From Bacteroides fragilis (lineage in GTDB: Bacteria > Bacteroidota > Bacteroidia > Bacteroidales > DTGW01): DNA of 64,000 nt. Numbering within the stretch: the stretch's first letter is position 1; each line of letters starts with the position of its first letter. Location of the stretch: assembly GCA_945889005.1 (NCBI GenBank), contig CAMDBI010000001.1, positions 1 to 64,000 of the forward strand, read 5' to 3'. Made by a program: the position numbers and the translations under genes. Shown one piece after another: positions 1 through 8,122 of the stretch. The notes beneath the pieces were generated by a model. The model searched no databases. It had not been told where the DNA came from and saw nothing but the letters and a program-made list of their open reading frames with translations.

Positions 1-1212
1 ATATTACATGTTCCGGCGCTTACGGCTGTTACTAATCCTGTTAATGCATTTACTGTCGCTATAGCGGGGTTGCTACTGGTCCAGCCTCCTGATCCTCCAC
101 CCAATACGGTGCCGGCTACTGTATAGGTTGTGGTACTTCCTATACATTGTGGTGTGGTTCCCGCTGTTACGGTTCCTGAAACTGCATTGGCAGTTACTGT
201 ATAAGATTTTGAATCGGATTTATTACCGCCGCAACCACCTGTTACGGTGTATATGATATTACATGTTCCGGCGCTTACGGCCGTTACTACTCCTGTTAAT
301 GCATTTACTGTCGCTATAGCGGGGTTGCTACTAGTCCAGCCTCCTGATCCTCCGCCCAATACTGTACCGGCTACTGTATAGGTTGTGGTATTTCCGATAC
401 ATTGTGGTGTGGTACCTGCTGTTACTGTGCCAGCTACTGCCGTTGATGTTACAGTATATGCCTTTGAATCCGATACATTGCCGCCGCATCCACCTGTTAC
501 GGTGTATATGATATTACATGTTCCGGCGCTTACGGCGGTTACTACTCCTGTTAATGCATTTACTGTGGCTACTGCAGGGTTGCTACTGGTCCAACCGCCT
601 GTGCCTCCACTTAATACGGTACCAGCTACTGTATAGGTTGTGGTACTTCCTATACATTGTGGTGTGGTTCCTGCTGTTACAGTTCCTGAAACTGCATTGG
701 CAGTTACTGTATAAGATTTTGAATCGGATTTATTACCTCCGCAACCACCTGTTACAGTATATATGATATTACATGTTCCGGCGCTTACGGCTGTTACTAA
801 TCCTGTTAATGCATTTACTGTCGCTATAGCGGGGTTGCTACTGGTCCAGCCTCCTGATCCTCCGCCCAAAACTGTACCGGCTACTGTATAGGTTGTGGTA
901 TTTCCGATACATTGTGGTGTGGTACCTGCTGTTACTGTGCCTGAAACTGCATTGGCAGTTACTGTATAAGATTTTGAATCGGATACATTACCTCCGCAAC
1001 CACCTGTTACGGTATAAATAATATTACATGTACCTGCGCTTACGGCTGTTACTAATCCTGTAGTGGCATTTACTGTGGCTACTGCTGGGTTGCTGCTTGT
1101 CCAACCACCTGTACCTCCACTTAATACGGTGCCAGCTACTGTATAGGTTGTGGTACTTCCGATACATTGTGGTGTGGTACCTGCTGTTACTGTTCCTGAA
1201 ACTGCTGTTGGT
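1..1212 (-). repeat. 255-bp (85-aa) tandem repeats, about 5 units, inside the surface protein
   Basis: 'atattacatg' anchor recurs at 1, 256, 511, 766 and 1021: exact 255-bp spacing, in frame. Confidence 0.95.
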
Positions 1213-2282
1213 GTAACAATAATTGTTGTACTCGCAGTATTCTGACACAAATTTACATCAGTACCTATTACTGTATAGGTTGTTGTTGTAGGTGGAGATA
1301 CTGAGTGACTTGCACCAGCACCCACTCCATTATCCCATGTAAATGAAGTAGCAGTTCCGCCGGCATTTAATGTAGAATTGCTACCAAAACAAATAGGAGA
1401 TACTGTTGCACTTGCTGTAACAGTTGGTAAATCGTGAACAGCTACAGCTAAACTTGCATCGGCGGCTGCATAACAACCCGACGAATTTTTATAATTGACT
1501 TGTACGGTTCTGTTTCCGACATTCGTCCAAGTAACATCTATAGAACTGTTTCCCTGACCTGTGAATGTTCCTCCTGTAACTGTCCAGTTCCAGCTGTTTT
1601 CGCCAGAACCCGATTGAGTTGAGTATGTCTCCAAAGAATTTAAACAGACGCTATTAGATCCAATTATACTGGGAGTTGGTAGTGAGTTGACAATTACAGT
1701 TGCCGATTTTGTAGCAGGACAACCGTTTCCATCAACAACATCCATTTTTAATGTCGATGAAGTAGCAGCAGTATGAGTATAAGTAACCGTTGAATCGTTT
1801 ACAGGATTAATTGTACCAAAACCTGTTAAACTCCATGTAAAACTAGCAAAAGGTCGTTTACCTCCACCATATACAGGCACTATTGATTTTAATTCGTTAA
1901 CACATACGCTAATAGGGTTGTTGGGGTAAGTTATTGTAATAGTTTTAGCTGAATCTATTCTAAATGAAGATGTATTGTCTAATGGAGTTAAATCAGAACT
2001 ATAGACTGTAACATAATATCTTCCTGGAGCAATATTTTCGAACTTCCATGTTTCATTGCTTGTTGAACCTGAATTGTCAATTTGAGTTAAGCCTTGATAT
2101 AAGATATAAGTTAGAGGTTTATCAACAGGGTCAATACCTGAAACAAAAACAGTAACAGTTCCGTCATCGTAGTCAACACATGTTTCAGGTTCACTTTCAT
2201 CTACATCTATTGTCTGTGATAATAAAATGTTAGTGAAAAAAAAACTTAACAAAACTAATTGGAATATTTTAACTCGTTTCAT
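1..2282 (-). CDS. Large secreted/surface protein with tandem Ig-like (Big/SprB-type) repeats; partial, continues past the left window edge
   Basis: Minus-strand frame is open from ATG at 2282 (MKRVKIFQLVLLSFFFTNILLSQTIDVDESEPETCVDYDDG..., signal peptide) to base 1. Absent from the ORF track because no stop lies in the window. Repeats of the type GTVTAGTTPQCIGSTTTYTVAGTVLSGGTGGWTSSNPAVATVNATTGLVTAVSAGTCNIIYTVTGGCGG. Confidence 0.88.
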   Translation of the reverse strand, partial: MKRVKIFQLVLLSFFFTNILLSQTIDVDESEPETCVDYDDGTVTVFVSGIDPVDKPLTYILYQGLTQIDNSGSTSNETWKFENIAPGRYYVTVYSSDLTPLDNTSSFRIDSAKTITITYPNNPISVCVNELKSIVPVYGGGKRPFASFTWSLTGFGTINPVNDSTVTYTHTAATSSTLKMDVVDGNGCPATKSATVIVNSLPTPSIIGSNSVCLNSLETYSTQSGSGENSWNWTVTGGTFTGQGNSSIDVTWTNVGNRTVQVNYKNSSGCYAAADASLAVAVHDLPTVTASATVSPICFGSNSTLNAGGTATSFTWDNGVGAGASHSVSPPTTTTYTVIGTDVNLCQNTASTTIIVTPTAVSGTVTAGTTPQCIGSTTTYTVAGTVLSGGTGGWTSSNPAVATVNATTGLVTAVSAGTCNIIYTVTGGCGGNVSDSKSYTVTANAVSGTVTAGTTPQCIGNTTTYTVAGTVLGGGSGGWTSSNPAIATVNALTGLVTAVSAGTCNIIYTVTGGCGGNKSDSKSYTVTANAVSGTVTAGTTPQCIGSTTTYTVAGTVLSGGTGGWTSSNPAVATVNALTGVVTAVSAGTCNIIYTVTGGCGGNVSDSKAYTVTSTAVAGTVTAGTTPQCIGNTTTYTVAGTVLGGGSGGWTSSNPAIATVNALTGVVTAVSAGTCNIIYTVTGGCGGNKSDSKSYTVTANAVSGTVTAGTTPQCIGSTTTYTVAGTVLGGGSGGWTSSNPAIATVNALTGLVTAVSAGTCN

Positions 2283-2287
2283 TTCAA

Positions 2288-2617
2288 TTATTTTAATATT
2301 ACAGGGTTCTTTTTATAAAATATAATAGAATCTTTTTGATTAGGTAAATGTATGATAATATTATATTTTCCTGATTTTAAATTTTTAAACTCAAATTCAG
2401 AATTATATAATTTATCACTAGAAAAAGAATTGTCTAATTTATATTGTAAACCAATAATATATGGATATTCAATATCTTTTACTTTTATTGAAATAATACC
2501 ATTAGTATTATCTTTGTTTGTTGTATTCTTTGTTTTTATATCTATTACAACAGCACTTAAATAATTATTTATATTAAAAATTAAAAAAAGCAGTAATAAA
2601 GTTTTTAATGTTTTCAT
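2288..2617 (-). CDS. Small secreted hypothetical protein
   Basis: ORF 2288..2659; likely start is MKTLKTLLLLFLIFNINNYLSAVV (signal peptide) at 2617. Confidence 0.6.
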   Translation of the reverse strand: MKTLKTLLLLFLIFNINNYLSAVVIDIKTKNTTNKDNTNGIISIKVKDIEYPYIIGLQYKLDNSFSSDKLYNSEFEFKNLKSGKYNIIIHLPNQKDSIIFYKKNPVILK

Positions 2618-2656
2618 TTGTATTTTTTTATCAACAATTTTACGCCGGAAAGTTAA

Positions 2657-2740
2657 CAACTTTTACGCTTCATTTCCAAATAGGTTACAGCTTTTTGATT
2701 AACAATTAGTGTTCAGATACAGGCATTTCGTCACACAAAT
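2657..2740. repeat. Copy 1 of ~80-bp imperfect direct repeat
   Basis: 'ttttacgcttcatttccaaatag..acagctttttgattaa..tgttcagatacaggcatttcgtcac' compare 3378-3456. Confidence 0.75.
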
Positions 2741-2998
2741 CATGAGATTGCCCTGTAAAATTGAGCATTTAGTGTAATAGATTAATTTTCAACTATGTTA
2801 ATAAATTGTTGGATGAATACACTTATATAAGGGACGAATTTACTAACTTTTAGAAGTTGGATGATTTTCATCACCTGATAAAACAATGGGAAAATGGGGA
2901 AATGGGAGAATGTGAAAATGGGAAAATGAATAAACTATCAATATATCTATAAATTATTAAAAAGTGAAAATGCGTTTTAGCAAATTAAAATTATTTAT

Positions 2999-3136
2999 TC
3001 AAGTAAATACCCCGAAACATGATTGTTTGTAATGTATCGAATAAGATAACGATAAACCAAAATACTCTTTTTCGTATAATGTAAATGCGAGCTGATCTAA
3101 ATAATCGATAACCGAAGGATGAAATGCAACATTCAT
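2999..3136 (-). pseudogene. Putative truncated RelE/ParE-like toxin (45 aa), coupled to upstream antitoxin-like gene
   Basis: Reads MNVAFHPSVIDYLDQLAFTLYEKEYFGLSLSYSIHYKQSCFGVFT*. Start overlaps the stop of the 72-aa ORF (TAATG). The first ~25 aa resemble N-termini of RelE/ParE-type toxins from memory; the rest is missing. Confidence 0.45.
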
Positions 3137-3354
3137 TAAGCAAACCAGTTTTTAATTCGTTTATGCATTTGATCTTTAAATTGATTGGGAGTAAGGCTAT
3201 TTTCCCAATCTTTTTCAAATTGCTCATCAAAATCACTACTATGTTTAATTGAGGATGGTTCTATTTCATTGCCATATTTACGAAGATCAATTCTTACATA
3301 ACGATTATTACCTTTGCTATCTTTTTCAAATTTAATGCCCGATAATTGCGCCAT
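3136..3354 (-). CDS. Small antitoxin-like protein
   Basis: 72 aa MAQLSGIKFEKDSKGNNRYVRIDLRKYGNEIEP...; translationally coupled to the short toxin-like ORF. Confidence 0.5.
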   Translation of the reverse strand: MAQLSGIKFEKDSKGNNRYVRIDLRKYGNEIEPSSIKHSSDFDEQFEKDWENSLTPNQFKDQMHKRIKNWFA

Positions 3355-3377
3355 AAAAAGTTGTTTTTTACAAAATT

Positions 3378-3456
3378 ACAACTTATACGCTTCATTTCCA
3401 AATACGCTTCAGCTTTTTAATTAAGTTTAGGTGTTCATATACTGACATTTAGTCAC
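3378..3456. repeat. Copy 2 of ~80-bp imperfect direct repeat
   Basis: 'cttatacgcttcatttccaaatacgcttcagctttttaattaa..gtgttcatatactgacatttagtcac' matches 2657-2740. Confidence 0.75.
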
Positions 3457-3511
3457 GAACTCCCATTGAACGTAGTGGGGAATCTCATTTGTTTCAAAAC
3501 AAGTTATTGAT

Positions 3512-3745
3512 TTATGACTTCATAAATACTTCAAAATCGTTTTTTTCTACAGATAATGCTCTTAATACCTGTTTTACAATAAACTCGGGCACGGGCGTAA
3601 TGTGGGTTTGAATAGTAACGGGACGGGTTAGGTCACTTCTCGACCATATTTCGTGACCGCCACTGGTGCGTATACACTTTAAGCCTTTCCACTCTAAATA
3701 TTGTCTGAAGGTCTTTAAAGGTATATTTTTAAGATTGGCAGCCAT
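3512..3745 (-). CDS. hicA: HicA-family (YcfA-like) mRNA interferase toxin
   Basis: 77 aa with ...YLEWKGLKCIRTSGGHEIWSRSDLTRPVTIQTHITPVPEFIVKQVLRAL; GGHEIW motif and basic C-terminus. Confidence 0.82.
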   Translation of the reverse strand: MAANLKNIPLKTFRQYLEWKGLKCIRTSGGHEIWSRSDLTRPVTIQTHITPVPEFIVKQVLRALSVEKNDFEVFMKS

Positions 3746-4122
3746 TATAAAGGCAACTCTATAGATTTATCAATTTTACGAAATGGATAATTGTTGAAAA
3801 TATTACTAAAATTTTCGTTTTTTTCAAGCAAATGTCCCATTGTAGGAGGAATTCGTTTTTTATTACTCTTAATAGTCCAACCCAATCGACGTAAATCTTT
3901 ATCTAAAGTTTTTTTATGAGTTGTGAATAACAAATATTCACCAAGTACTATTTTAAACGATTCTTCGGCTTCGGTCTCAGAAACACCATATCCGCTAATG
4001 TCAAGAGCCGGACAGTATACTATTTGCGAGCCACTATCTTCGAACAAAATTACAGGTAATGACATATTCATTTTGTGAAAACCACTCTCCCATGTGCCAC
4101 TAAAATGTCCGTATGGATTCAT
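3745..4122 (-). CDS. hicB: HicB-like antitoxin
   Basis: 125 aa, LPVILFEDSGSQIVYCPALDISGYGVSETEAEESFKIVLGEYL; overlaps hicA start (TAATG). True start may be internal (MNMSLPV). Confidence 0.75.
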   Translation of the reverse strand: MNPYGHFSGTWESGFHKMNMSLPVILFEDSGSQIVYCPALDISGYGVSETEAEESFKIVLGEYLLFTTHKKTLDKDLRRLGWTIKSNKKRIPPTMGHLLEKNENFSNIFNNYPFRKIDKSIELPL

Positions 4123-4348
4123 ATAAAAACATTTTGTAATGTTATTGAACGTTAGTAATGTATTTAAGTTAACAAAAATGCACGTTTTTTTGTTAAATAC
4201 AATTACTTAAAGATAATTTATTATTTTTATAAATAAAAAAACATCCATTTATCAAAAATGAAAAAAAATTGTGTTTTAAAGATATATTCAAAAACATTAC
4301 TTCTTTTTTAATTTTCACATTCGCACATTATCTCATTTGCACATTTGT

Positions 4349-5581
4349 TTATTCTTCCCTCGTTTCGAAATATTTTTCGGAAATAAGCCTTACGGGCAAC
4401 CAGGTTGTAAGAAAACCGATAAATGCAATGGTGGCAAATACCAAAAATATATCGCTAAACTGAACCAGTACGGGATAACTGTCGACAATAAACGAACCGC
4501 TTCCGCCTAGCTTGATAATGCCAAAGTACATTTGAACAAAGCTAATGCTAAGACCTAAAACCAAACCTATAATGGCTCCAATGGCTGTTACCATCCAACC
4601 TTCGAACATAAATACTTTGCGAATGGTAGCCCAGTCGGCTCCCAGGTGATTGAGTATTGATATGTCGCGTTTTTTGTCGATAATGACCATGGTAAGCGAA
4701 CTAATAATATTGAACGAGGCTACAATAAGGATAAATGTAAGAATAAAAAATATAGCCCATTTCTCAGATTGCATAATTTTGTACAAGAGAGCTTCTTGTT
4801 GGTAACGGTCTTGTACCAGAAAGCGCTGCCCAAGAATTTGCTGTATCGAGTTTTGAATGTCTTTTACATTGGCTTTTGGATGTAGTTTAATATCGATACT
4901 GCTCACTTCGTGGGTATAATCGAGCAAATCGGCTGCAAACGAGATGGGAACAATAAAATATTTCGAATCGAAATCTTGCTCAATGGCAAATGCTCCCGAA
5001 GGGTAAATATATTTTCGCTTAAAAGCTTCTTCGGGATTGAACGAAACATCTCCGGTTCTTCGAGGAACCCACACGGTAACAGGTTCGGCCGACCCGAGGT
5101 AATAGCCCAACGAATATCCGACACCTTGCCCAATAATGCCATAATTGATTTCTCCGGCTTCGATTTTGAACTGTCCTTGTACTAGGGTTTTCTGTATGCC
5201 CGAAACTTTTGTATAATTGTCCGATACGCCTTTTACAACGCCTATAAATTGTTTTTCGCCATATTGAAAAAGGGCATTTTCTTCGAGACTAAATGCATAA
5301 GCGCTAACGCCTTGTATCGAATCTATTTGCTGGAGCTGAAGCGAGTCGGGGGTAAACACTTTGGCATCGACTACCGTAATTTTTATATCGGGGTCGAAAG
5401 AGTTGAAAAGGCTTTTGATGAGATGATCGAAACCATTGAACACCGACAATACCACAATGAGTGCCATAGTGCCAACAGCCACACCTGCCATCGATAGGTA
5501 CGATATGATATTGATGGCCGAAACCGATTTTTTCGACCTAAAATACCGACGTGCTATGAACCATGGGAAACTCTTCAACAT
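4349..5581 (-). CDS. FtsX-like/LolC-LolE family ABC transporter permease
   Basis: 410 aa, FIARRYFRSKKSVSAINIISYLSMAGVAVGTMALIVVLSVFNGF; MacB-PCD/FtsX layout. Confidence 0.9.
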   Translation of the reverse strand: MLKSFPWFIARRYFRSKKSVSAINIISYLSMAGVAVGTMALIVVLSVFNGFDHLIKSLFNSFDPDIKITVVDAKVFTPDSLQLQQIDSIQGVSAYAFSLEENALFQYGEKQFIGVVKGVSDNYTKVSGIQKTLVQGQFKIEAGEINYGIIGQGVGYSLGYYLGSAEPVTVWVPRRTGDVSFNPEEAFKRKYIYPSGAFAIEQDFDSKYFIVPISFAADLLDYTHEVSSIDIKLHPKANVKDIQNSIQQILGQRFLVQDRYQQEALLYKIMQSEKWAIFFILTFILIVASFNIISSLTMVIIDKKRDISILNHLGADWATIRKVFMFEGWMVTAIGAIIGLVLGLSISFVQMYFGIIKLGGSGSFIVDSYPVLVQFSDIFLVFATIAFIGFLTTWLPVRLISEKYFETREE

Positions 5582-5584
5582 CGC

Positions 5585-6394
5585 TTATTTCCATGCTTTA
5601 ACAATCAGACCTGTACCCGATAAATGTTTCCCATGCAAATCGAAATAATTTAAAATCAAACAAAACGGGAAAACAATGAGGTAATAAAAAGGCAATATCA
5701 ATGCAAACAACTTGCTTTTGTTCAACATCGTGATGGGGTATTTCATAGACCAACGCCACGAAATTTGTCCGGGTTTGCCATACGAGTACTTTGCCTCAAC
5801 TTTTTGGAAACCGGCATTGCTTAATTTTTTTCGAATATCATCTATATTATAGCCATCGCGAACATGTTCGTCGATAAACGAATGCTCGTCGTTGTCGTGC
5901 ACATCGGATCCTCCTTGGTCAGATGGGGTAGAAACAAGCAATACTCCCCCCATGCGAAGAGAGTCATAAAAATTTTTGAATACCTGATCGTCGTCTTCGA
6001 TATGCTCCATTACATCGACCGAAATAATAAGGTTGTAGGAGTTTTCTTCTTTAAACTTGGTCAAATCGGCTACTTCGAATTGCACCTGTTCGCCTTTGCC
6101 CAATCTGTTAAAGAACTGCTGGCTATCGTCGACGTGTACTTGCTGAATATCGACACCTTTAATTTTCCACTGGCGCGAAAGGCACGACATATAATAATCG
6201 TACTGGCCCATGCCCATACCGCCATCGAGTACCCTGGCTTCTGAACCAATTGTTTTGCGAATCGAACGTAATTCTTTCTTGATATGCCATGCTCTGAGCA
6301 ACAACAAATCGATGAGTTTGTAAAAAACAATTTGCACCGTAGTGCTTTTCTTAACTATTGCCGAAAGCGAATGTTTTATAGGCTCGTATTTCAT
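5585..6394 (-). CDS. Class I SAM-dependent methyltransferase
   Basis: 269 aa, VLDGGMGMGQYDYYMS ... YNLIISVDVMEHIEDDDQVFKNFYDSLRMGGVLLVSTPS. Confidence 0.88.
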   Translation of the reverse strand: MKYEPIKHSLSAIVKKSTTVQIVFYKLIDLLLLRAWHIKKELRSIRKTIGSEARVLDGGMGMGQYDYYMSCLSRQWKIKGVDIQQVHVDDSQQFFNRLGKGEQVQFEVADLTKFKEENSYNLIISVDVMEHIEDDDQVFKNFYDSLRMGGVLLVSTPSDQGGSDVHDNDEHSFIDEHVRDGYNIDDIRKKLSNAGFQKVEAKYSYGKPGQISWRWSMKYPITMLNKSKLFALILPFYYLIVFPFCLILNYFDLHGKHLSGTGLIVKAWK

Positions 6395-6400
6395 AAAATT

Positions 6401-6432
6401 AGTTGAAAGTTGAAAGTTGAAAGTTGAAAGTT
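6401..6432. repeat. 7-bp tandem repeat (AGTTGAA)x4+
   Basis: agttgaaagttgaaagttgaaagttgaaagtt, directly upstream of the methyltransferase start at 6394. Confidence 0.9.
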
Positions 6433-6570
6433 AATAGTGGACAGTGAATAGTGAATAGGAAAAAAGTTGAAAATATAAAAAAGTTTCTCATTAAAATTTC
6501 CAAAAGAGCTACATGTTTACTATTTCCGATTTTATTTAATTTGCATATTTTCACATTTGTCATTTTCACA

Positions 6571-6909
6571 TTATTTCTTTAGTAAATTATCAATTTTCTC
6601 GATATAATCTAAGCTATCGTCGATAAAAAATTCCAAATTTGGGACTATTCGCAGCTGATTGCGTACATTGTTACCCAATAAATGACGAAAATGTTTGGTT
6701 TGTGCTTTCACCAATTTCAAAACATCTTTCACATCGTTGGTTGGAAATATGCTTATGTTGACCCGAGCAATTCCCAAATCGGGGGTTACACGTACGCTGG
6801 TTACGGTTATCATTTTGCCGGGACAAATAGTAATTGCTTCGCGCTGAAGCAAATTGCCCAATTCTTTTTGAAGCAAACGTGATACCTTTTCTAATCGATT
6901 CGATTCCAT
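6571..6909 (-). CDS. rbfA: Ribosome-binding factor A
   Basis: 112 aa, ESNRLEKVSRLLQKELGNLLQRE...ITVTSVRVTPDLGIARVNISIFP. Confidence 0.93.
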   Translation of the reverse strand: MESNRLEKVSRLLQKELGNLLQREAITICPGKMITVTSVRVTPDLGIARVNISIFPTNDVKDVLKLVKAQTKHFRHLLGNNVRNQLRIVPNLEFFIDDSLDYIEKIDNLLKK

Positions 6910-6952
6910 TTTTATTAAATAAATTACAAAGTCGTTTTACTTAGCTTTATAA

Positions 6953-7055
6953 ACCTCCCCTGCCCCTCCTTTACTTCGACTAAGCTCAGTAACCAAGGAG
7001 GGGAAACAGCCGCACTAAATTGTTATTGCCCCTTCTCAAGGGGTTGGGGTTTTAT
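6953..7055. repeat. Intergenic inverted repeats (cccctcctt...aaggagggg; ccccttctcaagggg) between rbfA and trpS
   Basis: Complementary arms 'cccctccttta..' and 'aaggagggg', plus 'gccccttctcaaggggttggggtttt'. Confidence 0.7.
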
Positions 7056-7107
7056 TAATTTCTAAACTAAACAAATTAAAATAAGCCACAAAGTTACGAT
7101 TTTTTTT

Positions 7108-7115
7108 TAGTTTTG
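7108..7115 (+). promoter_or_regulatory. Candidate Bacteroidota -7 element TAnnTTTG (TAGTTTTG) upstream of trpS
   Basis: Matches TAnnTTTG; ATG at 7133. Confidence 0.4.
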
Positions 7116-7132
7116 CGGTTCAAACATCAGAT

Positions 7133-8122
7133 ATGGAAACAGTACTCAGCGGTATACGATCGACAGGCAATCTACACCTTGGAAATTATTTTGGGGCACT
7201 CAAAAATTTTGTAAAAATGCAACACGATTACAAGTGCTTTTTCTTTATAGCCGATTACCATTCGCTTACCACGCACCCCCATCCCGACAACCTTCATGTA
7301 AGTGTACGAAAAATAGTATCCGAATACTTAGCAGCCGGTATCGACCCCGAAGCAGCTACCATCTATATCCAGAGCGATGTTCCCGAAGTGTGCGAGTTGT
7401 ACCTGCTTTTCAATATGATCTCGTATGTAGGTGAGCTCGAACGTACCACTACTTTCAAAGAAAAAGTACGCAAACAACCCGACAATGTCAATGCCGGTTT
7501 GCTTACCTACCCGGTTCTGCAGGCTGCCGATATATTGATACACCGTGCCAACCATGTTCCTATTGGCAAAGACCAAATTCCTCACCTCGAAATGACCCGC
7601 AACATAGCCAATCGTTTCAACAATATGTTTGGAGTGCAGTATTTTCCTGAACCCGGTGCTTTTAACTTTGGTGCCGCACCGGTAAAAGTTCCCGGACTCG
7701 ATGGCTCAGGCAAAATGGGCAAATCGGAAGGAAATGGCATTTACCTGATCGATACAGCAGAAGATATCCGCAAAAAAGTGATGCGTGCCGTTACCGATAG
7801 TGGTCCAACAGAACCTAACCAAGCAAAACCCGAAGCCATCGACAACCTGTTTACCATTATGAAACTGGTTTCCTCAACAGATACTGTAACTTTTTTCGAA
7901 GAGAAATACAACACCTGCCAAATTCGCTATGGCGATATGAAAAAACAATTGGCCGAAGACATCAACGCCTATATTGCACCTATTCGCGACAAAATCAACG
8001 ATATTTACAACGATAGTGCCTATCTGCAAAAAGTGGTTTCACGAGGAGCCGAGAAAGCAAGGGCAAGTGCTTCGAAAACGGTAAAAGAAGTTAGAGAGAT
8101 TATTGGGTTTAAATCATTTTAA
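7133..8122 (+). CDS. trpS: Tryptophanyl-tRNA synthetase
   Basis: 329 aa; SGIRSTGNLHLGNYFGALKN (HIGH-like) and GSGKMGKSEGN (KMSKS). Confidence 0.97.
   Translation: METVLSGIRSTGNLHLGNYFGALKNFVKMQHDYKCFFFIADYHSLTTHPHPDNLHVSVRKIVSEYLAAGIDPEAATIYIQSDVPEVCELYLLFNMISYVGELERTTTFKEKVRKQPDNVNAGLLTYPVLQAADILIHRANHVPIGKDQIPHLEMTRNIANRFNNMFGVQYFPEPGAFNFGAAPVKVPGLDGSGKMGKSEGNGIYLIDTAEDIRKKVMRAVTDSGPTEPNQAKPEAIDNLFTIMKLVSSTDTVTFFEEKYNTCQIRYGDMKKQLAEDINAYIAPIRDKINDIYNDSAYLQKVVSRGAEKARASASKTVKEVREIIGFKSF

Noticed and set aside
385-1248. ORFs 385..636 (+), 518..766 (+) and 1024..1248 (-)
   Set aside because: Antisense or off-frame readings of the 255-bp repeats in the minus-strand surface-protein gene.
2991-3236. 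81-aa minus-strand ORF
   Set aside because: Out of frame with the coupled 72-aa/45-aa pair; low-complexity basic/hydrophobic translation with no recognisable family.
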